A DNA stretch of 64,000 bases, from positions 150,648,501 to 150,712,500 of the forward strand of contig JAZHRO010000063.1 in the NCBI GenBank assembly GCA_037157565.1, written 5' to 3'. A program made the position numbers and the translations under genes. Below are positions 42,291-54,367 of the stretch, piece after piece. How positions within the stretch are numbered: position 1 is the first letter of the stretch; every line of letters starts with the position of its first letter. This stretch comes from Thalassia testudinum. Lineage: Eukaryota > Streptophyta > Magnoliopsida > Alismatales > Hydrocharitaceae. Under the pieces are notes generated by a model. It was not told the DNA's origin. It saw nothing but the letters and a program-made list of their open reading frames with translations, and made no database searches.

Positions 42291-44021
42291 CTACGTGAAT
42301 GCTTGTATACAGTCAGGGCTCATATCGAAGGGTACGTCGGTTGATAGGAGATGAGTTAAGGGTCGAAAAATTTTGGGGAAGTCTTTGATGAATCTCTTAT
42401 AGAAACTGACAAGTCCCAGGAAGGAGCGGATTTGTTTGACAGAGCCAGGCACAGGTAAATCAGCAATGACATCAATCTTAGCACTGTCAACCTCGATACC
42501 CCTATCAAAGATGATATGTCCGAGAACAATTCCCTCGTGCACCATAAAATGACATTTTTCCCAGGAAAGCACGAGGTTTACATCAATACATCTCTTAAGG
42601 ATACGAGTTAGGTTGGTAAGACATTCGTCGAAAGATGGTCCAAAGACCGAACAGTCATCCATGAAGACCTCGAGAAAGTCATCTATCATGTCGTGAAATA
42701 TCGCTAGCATGCATCTCTGGAAAGTTGCTAGCTTGTTGCAAAGTCCGAATGGCATCCTTCTAAATGCGAAGGTGCCGAAAGGGTAGGTAAAAGTGGTTTT
42801 CTCTTGGTCTTGGGGGTCAATTTCCACCTGGTTATATCCTGAGAATCCATCCAGGAAACAGAAAATTTTATTTCCCACTAACCGCTCCAGGATTTGGTCA
42901 ATGAATGGTAGCGGGAAGTGATCTTTCTTGGTTGCAGCATTGAGTTTCCTATAATCCACACACACTCTCCAAGATGTAGGAGTGCGTGTGGGGATGGATT
43001 CGCCCCTGTCATTGACACGGATGGTGAGTCCTGCCTTTTTGGGCACAATGTGAATCGGACTCACCAAGGGGCTATCGCTGATCGGGTAGATTATACCCGC
43101 ATCCAACCACTTAATGATTTCTTTCTTAACGACTTCCCGCATGTTAGGGTTGAGACGTCGCTGCATCTCGCGAGAAGGTCGAGCCTCCTCCTCCGTATAT
43201 ATACGGTGAGTGCAGTAGGAGGGGCTAATGCCAGAAAAGTCTGATAAGGACCATCCAATAGCTACCTTGTGTTCTATGAGGACCTTAGTTAGTTTGCATT
43301 CTTGCTCCCTGGTCAATTTTGAACTGATGATTACAGGGAGCATTTCATTTGGTCCCAGGAAAACATACTTAAGTGTACTAGGCAGTTCTTTCAGCTCGGG
43401 AGTGGATGGTGAAAGATCTAGCATTTCTTGGGACGAGAGTGTCCTAGGCAGGTTGGAGAACAAGTTAGGAGGAAGAAATTGGCCTTCAGATTGGCCAAGA
43501 AGAGGGGCTTCTTGGATAGATGGATCCAAAAAGGAATAGCCCCAGTGAGAAGTATATGGGCTCAAGGTCCCAGTGTGGATTTGCAAATCCGCCTGAATTG
43601 GCAGGGAAGAAAGGGCAATCCGGTCTTCAAGAGTGTGGACCGGCGGTGAGTAGCCCAGATATGACTCAGACCACGAGGTATGGGAAGCGGAGAAAACCTC
43701 ATCAGAAGTCTGGTCAGGGGAAGGTACGGGACAAGGGTTGGATAGGGGAACGTCACAATATGTGTTGGTCAGGCAGTCATCAGTGTTTATAGGTAATCCG
43801 CAGCAGTCCGAATAGGTCCCAATTAGTCCGATACACGTGCTGACGGCCATGTCCTCGTCAGACGTGTCATCCTCAATGCAATCGCAATCAAAGTTCTTGG
43901 CTGCCTTGAAGATGTTAGGCTTGATCTTTTCAGATCCAATGGCAATCTCGATATAGTCGACTCGCAATCGATATGGGCGCGGGCTATGACCAAGAAATGT
44001 CGACCAAGGATGATTGGACAA
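42291..44021 (-). CDS. TE-F protease tail and reverse transcriptase (576 aa open)
   Basis: The largest pol frame in the window. About 190 residues of acidic, Ser/Pro-rich linker follow the protease, then the RT: VGPNE-like [83 protein letters not shown] and the catalytic FMDD at 42654-42665 (sense), then LGLVSFYKRFIKDFPK. All RT motifs look intact. It ends at a TAG where relatives have a sense codon. Confidence 0.93.
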   Translation of the reverse strand: MSNHPWSTFLGHSPRPYRLRVDYIEIAIGSEKIKPNIFKAAKNFDCDCIEDDTSDEDMAVSTCIGLIGTYSDCCGLPINTDDCLTNTYCDVPLSNPCPVPSPDQTSDEVFSASHTSWSESYLGYSPPVHTLEDRIALSSLPIQADLQIHTGTLSPYTSHWGYSFLDPSIQEAPLLGQSEGQFLPPNLFSNLPRTLSSQEMLDLSPSTPELKELPSTLKYVFLGPNEMLPVIISSKLTREQECKLTKVLIEHKVAIGWSLSDFSGISPSYCTHRIYTEEEARPSREMQRRLNPNMREVVKKEIIKWLDAGIIYPISDSPLVSPIHIVPKKAGLTIRVNDRGESIPTRTPTSWRVCVDYRKLNAATKKDHFPLPFIDQILERLVGNKIFCFLDGFSGYNQVEIDPQDQEKTTFTYPFGTFAFRRMPFGLCNKLATFQRCMLAIFHDMIDDFLEVFMDDCSVFGPSFDECLTNLTRILKRCIDVNLVLSWEKCHFMVHEGIVLGHIIFDRGIEVDSAKIDVIADLPVPGSVKQIRSFLGLVSFYKRFIKDFPKIFRPLTHLLSTDVPFDMSPDCIQAFT

Positions 44022-44611
44022 TCAGAAAGTGAGCTACGAACTTCCATATCTAAAACAAGAAAGTCAATAGGAAAACAGAGACTGTTGACCCTAACCACCA
44101 CGTCTTCCACCACACCCTTCGGAATTTTGACAGAACGATCTGCCAACTATAATGTGACAGGGGTGGGTTTCAGATTTCCCAAGGAAAATTTTTCAAGCAT
44201 GATGGTCGATATGAGATTTATGGAAGATCCTAGATCAAGCAGGGCACGGTTTAAATTGCATCCTTGGATGCTACAGGAAATCAGCGGTGTGCCCGAATCT
44301 TTCTACTTCGGTGGTAGGTTTGACAGTATAGCACAACTCGCATGAGGTGAGAGAACCACCGGATTTTTAGTTTTCTTTGACTGTTGCCTGGGTGTTGTGT
44401 AGTCTTTGAAAAATTAGGCGACAGTAGGTATGTGGTCGATAGCCTCGAGCAGGGGTACCTTGATTTCTACATCCCTGAACAAATTTCGCAGGTTATCAAA
44501 GGCCTGCGTATCTTTCTTTTTGCCTTTTGGCTCCCTCAGTAGAGCCTCAGGGAATGGGAATGATTCTGCAACAATTTGGGTGTATCGTCCTCTCGCGAAT
44601 GAGGTGCGCAT
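43823..44611 (-). pseudogene. TE-F protease region
   Basis: Pre-protease segment NLFRDVEIKVPLLEAIDHIP (44520-44430), then after a stop the catalytic box DLGSS (near 44230; Ser replaces the usual Ala) and LADRSVKIPKGVVEDVVVRV, ILGRHFLVIARA. A TAG near 44150 and two frame changes break it before the RT frame takes over. Confidence 0.85.
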
Positions 44612-44883
44612 CCCGAATGAGAGGGAGATGAAGAAGAAGATGGGCTAGGATCAGGTCAAGGCGGATCGACGGTCTGCTTACCGCTCCTCATAGTGATAGC
44701 ATTGGACGATGCAGGTCCAGTGGGATCATACAGCAGAGGAGGGTTTGCAATGGGGACAAAAGAGTGCGGTGCTGCAGCGGGATTAGCCTGAAATCCTGGT
44801 GGAATGCTCGGAGCTTGCAGAATTTGATTAACCTACCCTTGAGAAGGTCGCACCTATGGTTGAGGACCACGGGGTACGAAGTT

Positions 44884-46540
44884 TCATGGGTTTGGAATAG
44901 GTTGGGCGGGAAGAGTGCCTTGAGATCGAGTCACCATGCGTAGTTGACTGATCTCAGCATTCTGCTGCGCCAATTGGTGCTGAAGAGAGGTCATGTTCTC
45001 TTCATGGTGCTTTGACATTTCCGTCATCATTCGCATCAATTTGTCAAGAGGACTTGATGCATGTTCGGTTTGCGGTAGCAAGGGCCTGATGGAGGATTTG
45101 CCATAGGACTAGACTGGGCCCTTGGGATGATGGGTGTGGACGGTCGCATTGGTCCACCCGCGGGGTTTTGGCGCTGCGGGTTGTTGGATCATGCGAAGTT
45201 GGGATGATTGCACCACCCTGGGTTATACGTGGTAGAGAATGGGTTATTCCCCAGGGCGCAAGTGTCTTCTATGCCAGAAGATGCATCCGCATGTAAGTAC
45301 GCTTCCGAGCACACGGAGGCTTGGTCCTCCGTGTCGAAATATTGGCTTGCAGAAGCCAGTTCCACATGACTTACCGAGTTGCTCGACGCGACACTCGGTA
45401 AGGAAGGTCTTACGGGGTTTCTCGGGATAAGCTTGGTGTTGGAAGAATTTCGATTGTGATGAAGTGGTGAAGAGGTGGTGTTTACCATAGAACAGGCGGG
45501 GTTGGCCAGAAGCTCGTCCAGCTTCTTGTGCACGACAGAGACTTCATCCAAGTTTTGTGCAATGAGGCTTAGATCAGTGGATGAATGGGAGGGTCCCGTG
45601 TAAACTTCGTGGATATTACAGGGCTGGCTGGTACGATTAAAGGCAACAATGGAGGCATTGTTCATTGAGTTTTCGCTCATATTTTCAAATAGTTCGAATG
45701 CTCCATTCTTGTCTTTATTCATAAAATTCCCTCCGCAGGAAGCATCTGCAATCTGCTTCAAAGTCACATTTAGCCATAGCAGAAAATCTGGGCTATATGC
45801 CACTTAGGTAGATAGTGGTGCGGGCACTTCCTGAGGAGGTCGTTATACCTCTCCCATGCCTCATGAAATTGTTCGCCATTTTGTTGCGTAAATGAAGTGA
45901 TAGCACGGCAAAGTGCATTGGTTCGCCCGATTGGGAAGAACTTCTTGAGAAACGTTGTTCGCATCTCTTCCCAAGAGTGGATGGTTCTCCCAAGGGTGCA
46001 TAACCACTGCGACGCTTTATCCCACAATGAAAACGGAAACATTTTCATGAGGACTATAGGTAACACAACATTTCTTGGTTTAACCGTTTCAGCTAGTCGA
46101 GTTAGGTCTTCCAAGTGGAGAAAAGGATCTTCACTTGCAAGACCATGGAAGTGAAAATTTATTAAGCCAATTATGTTCGGTTTCAATTCAAAGTCGCCCT
46201 CGCCCATGGGGACCCGAATTTGTCCTATGGTCTCTGTAGCAGCGGGATTCTGATATGAGCTAAGAGACCTAGGCTCCTCCCGTTCGGGAGGGTTCTGCAT
46301 TTCCTCCAATGTTTCCCGAATGGCTTCCATTTGCTCATTATACATTTCCATTTGGGCTTGGAGGCGGGTCATGGGATATAAGGCTCCACCACCTGGTGGG
46401 TTCTGAGGGCGGTTTCCTCCCTCGGGATTTGGGGGTGGGCGTGCAGCCATGTTTGTGAAGGAGGAGGACGATTCGGCTTCTTTTCTAGATTTATCAGGCA
46501 ATTCAATCAGTTCAGGGTTTTGTGACCTCCTCCCAAACAT
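44884..46540 (-). pseudogene. gag: TE-F gag
   Basis: Start MFGRRSQNPELIELP agrees with the other gag starts. The first frame (46540-45770, 256 aa) is intact through FFPIGRTNALCRAITSFTQQ and HEAWERYNDLLRKCPHHY. One frameshift near 45790 leads to 45803-45189 with ADASCGGNFMNKDK, the YNPGWCNHPNF motif at the end, and a further shifted Gln-rich piece (45081-44884). Most similar to TE-B gag. Confidence 0.9.
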
Positions 46541-47937
46541 GCACTACCGTAGGAAGAATTGGGGAGATGAGAAGGGAAAAGAGACGAGAGAAATGACGTC
46601 GCAAAGGTACACTTGATGACAAATTAATACAATCAAATTCCTAACCTCTACAGTGTGCCCTTAGACCTAAAGATCTAAGTTACCTACTATCACGAACTAC
46701 AGAACCAAATGCGAGCACCGCAGAACCACTGGGCCAAATTGAAAGGCCGTTTGCCCCAGTCTTAGACATCCGATAGCATGCGGGAACCCTCACTAGCACG
46801 TAGACGCTACACGCAGGTAGTTAGACCTCCAATCCTTAGTAAGGGTCAAGTTACTACCAGTTTTAGTTAGAGGCTTAGGGTCAAGTGCTTTTGGAATGTG
46901 AAGGGCGTTGTTTACGGGTAATTCCCAAGTGGTTGATTTTCAGAGTGTGTAAAACAAGAATGCAATGGGGAAATCTCCCCGAATTGAAGTTTTTATTGGT
47001 GAATGATTTTTAGAGTTCAGCCTTAAGTAGTATGAATTTTAGGATTTCTCTAAATTACCAATTCAACCAATCTCTAGGTTTTGCAAGAATACAGGTTTTC
47101 TTCTAAGCCCAACAAACCCTTCTTCAATTTCAATTGGTTAATGCATGCTAAAATGCAATGGGCTACCCTAAATGGATATTTCTATGTGTGGATGCACGAA
47201 TCAGTTTTAGATTAGTGTGAAAGGGAGCCAAAGCACTTCAATTCAAGTGCTCCCAATCACCAGAATGATTTCCACACACGAGGCTTTAACCAAAAGATAA
47301 AGAAAATCAAATAGTTGGGGTTGAAGTATTTGGGATCGAATCTTAGGCAAGTTGAAAAGTCGTGGTGGGGTTGGAATCGACTCAATTCCAAGTCTCCCCA
47401 CCAAAAATGTGATCCCAAATTGTAGATAAGTGAGGCAAAAGAGGGGTGCAATCAATCTTTTTGTATTTGCCTCAAAGAATACTTTGCACGGCGAAAAATT
47501 CAAGAATCAAGATTCTTGGATTTTTGCTATGCGAAGTAAGGTGGGAAATCGTGCGGCGGTAGGAGTGAAGACAATCAATCAAACAAGTGAATTTTAGTCC
47601 ACTTGCCCCAAGAGATCCCAAGAAGTTTTTCTAGTTTTTAGTTTTTTAGTTTTTTTTTTTATTAAGGTTACAAGTTAACTTAGGTTGCTAAGAAAGGAAA
47701 ACCTACTTGTTCGGCAATGTGTGCAAGCTCCAATGTGGTGTCAGCGTCTTCACGCTCTCATTCCTGCCTTGGATCTGCTCACGTCTCTGACTTTGTCCTC
47801 CTGCCTTTTCCTTGCAACAGGTTCACCTACACACCAAAAACAGAGACACCCGTGAAGAGAGAAGAGAAAAATTGAAAGGAATTGAATAGAAACTTACTTG
47901 ACGGCGCACCTCCCCGGCAATGGCACCAGAAAAGGTG
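46541..47937 (-). other. TE-F 5' leader
   Basis: About 1.4 kb between primer site and gag with no supportable ORF. Nothing recognised beyond AT-rich stretches. Confidence 0.75.
47911..47928 (-). other. Primer binding site of TE-F
   Basis: Sense TGGTGCCATTGCCGGGGA, 9 nt inside the 5' LTR. It has two differences from the TE-B tRNA-Asp site. Confidence 0.82.
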
Positions 47938-49273
47938 TGGTGTCGGACCCGAATAGGTTGTTAATATGATGATTTTATCGTTGAAGTGTGTATAGTGGTT
48001 AACCTAATTCGGACCTAACCATCTCTTTACAAAAAAATTTTAACTTGGCCTATTTGATTTTATCTTGGTCACTTTTAGGCCCAGGGTCGAACTCAGGGAA
48101 GTGGGGTTACAAGTCAAGTTTCTACGCCCTTCCTACAATGAATCTCTTCCGTTCGTTTATTGTGTTTTTGGCATTTTTTTCTATTTAGATTTTTTCTAGT
48201 AATCTTTGTCCTTGAGGCACACCCTCAAAATTGGGTTCTTAGCTTTGAGCCAAAACAGGGTTCCAAAACGGGTCTTTCTATTCGCAAGACGGGGTACCTG
48301 CAAGTCAAAGATTATCTTTTCTCTTTCATATATTTTATCTTTTTACTAACAAGAAAGCGAGACAGAAATAAAGTAAATATAGTGTATATATTTACTCTGG
48401 GGTGCTTGGCCGGCCGCTGCAAAGGCACGCAGAGGCCAGTTGCGGGTGGAAGCGAGCGTGCGACAGAGCGAAGAAGCGGGAGGAGGAGAGGCCTGCAGGC
48501 GCGTGCGAAGGCGAGGGCGGCCTACAGGCTTACGCGGAATGGAGTGGGGCGGTTGCTGCTGCGTGCTGCTGCTGCCATCGAGCTGCTGCTGCATCGAGCT
48601 TCGAGCTTCAGACCTTGAAGCTTGTGGCAATGGCTGAAGGTGCTGGAAACTTGAAAACAGTGAAGAAGGCCACCACGCCCACCGTCTCTTTGAAGGGCTG
48701 GGCGGTGGTGGTTTCACGGTGGTGGGTGATCACCACAGTGAAGACTCCTATCCGCCGGGTGTCTCCGAGGAGGACCGGCGTATGGAGGGAAAGGGAGGAG
48801 AGGACGGTGGCCTGGAGAAGAAGAAGTTGCAGGTTCTTTTTGGTTGCGACCAAGCTGGCTTTGAAGAAGAAGCCGCCCACTTTATATAGAAGATGAAATC
48901 CATGCACAGCCATGCCCTGGCTGTGCATGGCTCATGCATGGCCTCGGCAGGGAGCGGTAGCCGCAGGGAAAGGCTGGCAGGGAGAGGGCTACTGTAGGGA
49001 AGCATGGCACGAGGAGAAGAAGATGCATGCAGCCATGGGAAAGATTAAAAATCAAGAAAAATAAATAAATAAATAAAAAGATGGTGAAGTAGCAAAGATG
49101 CACTTAAGGGAAAATGTAAAATGCAAGGCCACTTATTTTATTCTCCTCTCTCAACTAAATGCATGCATGCATGTATTTTTACAAATGCAATTATGAAACC
49201 CTAATATGCATAGGCAATGCTAGGAAATAGCACAAGAAGGCACTATTGCCTATGCATTTTTGCGGTGCAATCA
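47938..49273 (-). repeat. TE-F 5' LTR, internally deleted
   Basis: 1336 bp with the same termini as 36417-39178 (TGGTGTCGG... to ...GTGCAATCA). The junction TGTATATATTTACTCTGGGG near 48383-48402 joins sequences 1.45 kb apart in the other LTR. TATA box at 48881-48889. Confidence 0.92.
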
Positions 49274-50053
49274 TTAATCCCCTCAATTCTGAAAAGGAAA
49301 ACAAAGAGAAAATCAATCTAGGGCTACCTGCTTTCCATATTTAGTAATTCACCAAGGTTTCCTGCTTTTAATTTCAATACATTTTGGAATTGTGCATTCA
49401 TTTAAGGTAACTAAGGCTAGCACCTTCTTGATTGAGCCCTAGATACCATTTTTGTGGCAACTAAAGTGGACCAAATAGAGCCAATTTAAGGATTCCAATC
49501 TAGGGCTTTTAGAGACACATCTTCTCTAAGCAAAACATCAAAATTTTCAAAAGGATGTGTGCCTAAGCCTTGTTTGAAGAGATTTATCCAAGAGAAACCC
49601 TAAGAAAATCAGGCTCTTAACTCACTTGAACCCTAAAAGAAAGGACCTAAAAGCTCTCAAAGGACAAAGAGGTGAAGTTGACCCCTTGGGTCAACCAACC
49701 TTGAAATTAGGTCACTTTTTGCACTCAAAAAAATATAAAGTTCAAGTGGAACCCTAAGCACCTTGATCTTAATTAAAAGTGGTAGACTTAAGAGGTCAAG
49801 GTCCCCATTCTGGTCTACTTGGAATATCAGTGACAAGAGAGGTCGAGTGGGGGAAACCCTGTAACTCGTGGGGATGCCCTACCGTGTAGGGGTATTTGCG
49901 GGACTCTCCCTCTCTAGCTGATCAGGTATTTCTCAAGTGAACGACCATTCTGACTAAGGGGCATCATCCGCCCCGAACCTCTATAGCCACCCAAAATTTT
50001 TGGGTGTCTCGATTAGGTCCAGCACATTCTAATCTTGTCTAATCCTTTGGTGC
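49274..50053 (+). other. TE-E 5' leader, second part
   Basis: Begins with the TTAAT duplication and runs to gag. Homologous to the TE-C leader in reverse. No ORF. Confidence 0.8.
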
Positions 50054-51750
50054 ATGTTTGGTAGGAGGTCCTTAAGACCATCCTTAAGACCTCCTTTAGA
50101 AATCCACTCCCACCGAGGCCAAGCCTCAACGCCCGTGTTTGTGCAGCAACCCCACCACATAAATCTCTCCTCTGAATCATCAGAACCAAGTTCTCCTTCT
50201 TCCATCATGGCACAACCAATTGAAGAAGAGGACAACCTTGAGCACCAACTTCAATGCTTAAATGGTCTATTCCAAAACTTTGTAAACCCGCCGTAGCGTC
50301 CTATGATGCGAGATCACTATAATCCCACTGCGGTGGCAATTGAACCTCGAGTCCAAATCCTGGCTGGAGGTCCTGATTCTGAACTCAAGCCCAACATGAT
50401 TCATGCCATACCAAAATTTCATAGGCTTAACTCCGAGGATCCCTTCCAGCACATCAAACAACTCAAACATCTGTCCCAGACCCTCGGGTCAGATGTACAA
50501 AATCGGGATATTCTGCTCATGAAGATGTTTTCTTTTTCCCTCATGGACAAGGCTGCTCATTGGTATCAGACTCAAACACGTCCGATCAACACATGGGTTG
50601 AACTCTAGTCCAAATTTTTGAAAAAGTTCTTCCCCATTGGCCGGACAAATGCCTTGCGCCACTAGATCACTCACTTCACTCAACAATCGAGAGAACCTCT
50701 TCATGAGTCATGGGACCGATTCTTGGCTCTCATGCGAAAGTGCCCTCATCACGGAGTTCCTAAATGGAACAAGTCTAGTCTTTTTACCAGGGACTCCATG
50801 AAGGCATTCGATTATTTGTCAATACAACTTGTGGAGGAAACATCATGGGTCAACATGAGGACACGGTGTGGGAGATTCTCGAGAATATGTGCGAGAACTC
50901 CATCAATAATGACTCCATGGTCTTATTCGAATGCCCGCGCATCGGCGAATCTTAGGGGAGCACATGAGACACAGGGCCTGTCCGCATCCGTCAACTTGGA
51001 GCTAATGGCCAATCGGTTGGACATGGTCTCTATCATAGAGAAGAAGGTGGACAAGCTGACTCGGCATCCGCAGTGAGCCACCTCTATGCGAAACTTGTTT
51101 GCACTGCCACCTCTTGTGAGGGAAACTATATAGAACATCTATCATCGATCTTCTCAAGTGATGGACCCGTATCCACCCCCGTCTGACTCCAAGATTGGAG
51201 GGATCTCCGATCCACTCTATTCTAGTTGGGGGAACTCTAAACCCTCATACTCTGATTTTCCTGAGGCTCCTCAGACCTGCGAGGACCTCAACACCATACA
51301 GAATGACTCATTCTCCAATACCTATAATCCTAGATGGAGGAATCATCCCAACTTCCTGTGGATAAGAAATTCTCAGAATCAAAGACCACCTTATCAACTC
51401 CGTTTACAAGCTCCTCATCCATTTTAGCCACCTCAGCCTTGGCCCAACCCCACCTATCAATGTAGGCCAAACCAAGGAGATCAAATGACTCTCATCCTTC
51501 AAACTCTGGCTAACATTCAAAAGATGAATGCGGCAATACAAAAATAGCACACGGATGAGATTACAGAGGTTTGCAATCAACTCACCCAGATGGCGAATTC
51601 CTGCCAACCTGGCACACTTCCTTCACAACCTCTGCCGAATCCAAATAACGTGCTGACCTAGAGGCGCGTTATGAACCCAAATCCAGGCCACGCACACATA
51701 TTTATCAGGCCCCTTCTATTCCATCACCCGACGGGATAGAAGCTTCAACA
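50054..51750 (+). pseudogene. gag: TE-E gag
   Basis: Start MFGRRSLRPSLRPP. It can be aligned with TE-C gag over its whole length: HYNPTAVAIEPRVQI, LMDKAAHWYQTQTRPI, KFFPIGRTNAL, CPHHGVPKW, NTYNPRWRNHPNF. At least eight in-frame TAG codons fall where TE-C has CAG or another Gln codon (for example 50294, 50606, 50663, 51131). One frameshift lies near 50775. Confidence 0.9.
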
Positions 51751-51756
51751 TCTTAC

Positions 51757-52596
51757 GTGGGATTTCAACAGCATCCACCTATTTTACCAACCCCAAACCA
51801 AAACCAGGTAGCACTGAACTCTGTAAGTACCCATAGTGGTAAAGCAACCAAAGACCCACCTTATCCAAACCACTCCAAGCCTGGTAGTAACCCAAGCCCT
51901 AGGATAGTTATCCAGGATACCCCTATCCCATATCAAGAACCTAGACCTATTCTAGAGGAACCAACCAAGGTTCCATTTCCCGAGGCCTTGACCAAGGGAA
52001 AGAGGATAACCAAACCCGTGGCTCCTGAGGAGGATCTAGTCAAGCTCTTTGAACAGGTCCAGATAAACATCCCCTTGATGGATGCAATCCTCCACGTACC
52101 GGCTTATGCACGATTTCTGAAGGACGTGTGTACACCCAAGCATAAGCTGCGAACCAAAAGTGGGAGTTCGATCATACTGTCAGAGCAAGCCAGCTCTGTA
52201 ATCTTGAGCAAACTCCCACCTAAGGATAAAGACCTAGGTGCCTCCATAAACCTAATACCTACATCCCTCCTTGACCACCTTGAAGAATCTGAGCTTAAAC
52301 CGACAAAGGTGATGTTGCAGTTAGCCAATCGATCCATCAAGTCACCTAAAGGAGTAATCAAGGATGTCATTGTTAGGGTATGGGATTTATACTTCCTGGT
52401 GGATTTTATAGTCTTGGATATGGATGCATCTGAGAACCCAAGGGATACACCGATTATACTAGGGAAACCTTTTCTGGCCACTGCTAGGGCCAATATAAAC
52501 TGTGAAGAGGTCCAAATAGAACAAAAATTCGGGAACCAAACACTAAAGATTGACATCTTTAAAGCTCAACAAGGGATTAATTGCGGTTTTATATAA
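51757..52596 (+). pseudogene. TE-E protease with in-frame deletion
   Basis: Proline-rich linker, then LVKLFEQVQINIPLMDAILH, ILSEQASSVILSKLPPK, and directly DLGASINLIP at 52231. TE-C and TE-B have about 25 more residues between PPK/PLK and the catalytic box, so the first protease strands are missing. The remainder (LANRSIKSPKG, IILGKPFLATARAN) is intact. It ends at TAA 52594. Confidence 0.87.
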
Positions 52597-53959
52597 CAAA
52601 TATGTGATATCAAAGCCGTGGTTGATGAATCACATATCGAGGACAACCTAATTATTCCCGATCAACCTCCAGAAGATCAAAACCCACAAACAGAGGAGTC
52701 TGAACCTGATCTAGATACACCCATAACCCCTTCCCTTGCTCCTGACCCACACCTTAAACTGCCTGCTGCTACTGATAATCCCATCCTGGAACTCAAGCCT
52801 CTTCCCGACCATCTAAAATACATCTTTTTGGGTTCCAATCAGACGTTTCCTGTGATTATCAACTCTAGACTCACACCTGACCAGGAATCTCGTCTGATAA
52901 CTGTTCTCCAGCAACATCGTAGAGCCATTGGATGGACTCTCGATTACTTGACTGTCATTAGTCCCTCTTATTGCACACACTGAATCTACACCAAAGAGGG
53001 CACACGATCTTCGCGAGAAATGCAGAGACATTTAAACCCTAATCTACAAGAGGTCATGGAAAAGGAGATCATTAAGTGGTTAGATGCAGGGATCATCTAC
53101 CCAATCTCCAACAGTCGGTGGGTGAGTCCAATCCAGGTTGTGCCTAAGAAGGCAAGAGTCACCGTCATTACGAATGAAACTGGAGAGGTCATACCAACCC
53201 GAGTAGCTAACTCGTGGAGAGTCTGCATTGATTATAGAAGACTCAATTCCTCCACGAAGAAGGATCATTTCCCACTACCGTTCATTGATCAGATCCTCAA
53301 GAAACTGGCAGGAAATAGGTTCTTCTACTTTCTTGACGGGTACTCCAGTTATAACCAAGTGGCAATCCATCCTGAGGACTAAGAAACTACCAATTTCATC
53401 TACCCCTTCAGGATGTATGCATTCCGAAGGATGCCGTTCGGTCTCTACAATGCACCCGCGACTTTTCAGCGGTGCATGCTTGCCATATTCTCAAATAAGG
53501 TAGGTGATTATCTGGAAGTCTTCATGGATGACTTTTCAGTATTTGGAGCATCATTTGACGATTGCCTCTAGCACTTGGTCCAAATCCTCAGTCGGTGCAT
53601 TGACGTGAATCTGGTTCTTTCCTGGGAGAAGAGCCATTTCATGGTGCCTGAAGGAATCGTTTTGGGTCGTCTGATTTCAGAGAAAAGCATCCAAGTCGAT
53701 CGAGCCAAGGTGAACTTGATTTCCAAACTCCCTATGCCTAGCTCGATCAAGGGCATCCGATCTTTTATAGGGCACGTCAGTTTTTGCCATCGATTTATCC
53801 CTGATTTTTTGAAAATCGCACGCCTCCTCACCACTCTTCTCTCCAAGGATGTACCTTTCGAAATCTCCAAGGATGCACTCAACCATTTGAGATCCTCTGT
53901 GATCGAGTTACCCAAGCCCCGATCCTATAGTCCCCTGATTGGTCTCAACCCTTTGAGAT
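52597..53959 (+). pseudogene. TE-E reverse transcriptase
   Basis: In one frame: [97 protein letters not shown] at 53521-53532, and LGRLISEKS. Stops at 52981 (TGA), 53380 (Gln to TAA) and 53569 (Gln to TAG); a frameshift near 53860. The G-to-S change in FLDGYSSYN is not catalytic. Confidence 0.9.
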
Positions 53960-54367
53960 CATGTGCGATGCATTTGATTTTGCTGTAGGAGCGGTATTGG
54001 GGTAGAAAATTGACGGGAAACCCGTAGTCATTTACTATGCTAGCAAAACACTTGACGAGGCTCAGGGTAACTACACACTTACTGAGAAAGAGCTACTAGC
54101 CGTAGATTTGCCTTGGAAAAAATCAGATCTTATTTTCTAGGTTCCTGTGTTATCATCTACTCGGATCACATAGCTGTGAGGCATCTCCTTGCAAAGAAGG
54201 ACGTGAAACCTCGATTAATCCACTGGATCTTGCTACTGCAATAATTTGACCTCGAGATTTGCGACAAAGCTAGAAAATAGAATGTGGTAGCTAATCACTT
54301 GTCCCGCCTTCCTTTTGAGATCATTGACCCTTCCAGACCCATCACGAAACATTTTCCTGATGAGCAC
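53960..54367 (+). pseudogene. TE-E RNaseH, cut by TE-G
   Basis: [40 protein letters not shown] and VVANHLSRLP are readable across frames. TAG codons fall at Gln positions (about 54005 and 54278). The sequence stops at GATGAGCAC where TE-G begins; integrase would follow outside the window. Confidence 0.85.

Larger units (their letters stand above)
36417..49273 (-). mobile_element. TE-F: complete Athila-type element nested in TE-E leader
   Basis: 12,857 bp with exact TTAAT duplications (36412-36416, 49274-49278). 3' LTR 36417-39178, 5' LTR 47938-49273, all domains on the minus strand. LTRs differ by a few percent by eye plus a 1.45-kb length difference. Pol has the longest open frame in the window (576 aa) but integrase lacks its first catalytic Asp. 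Confidence 0.95.
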
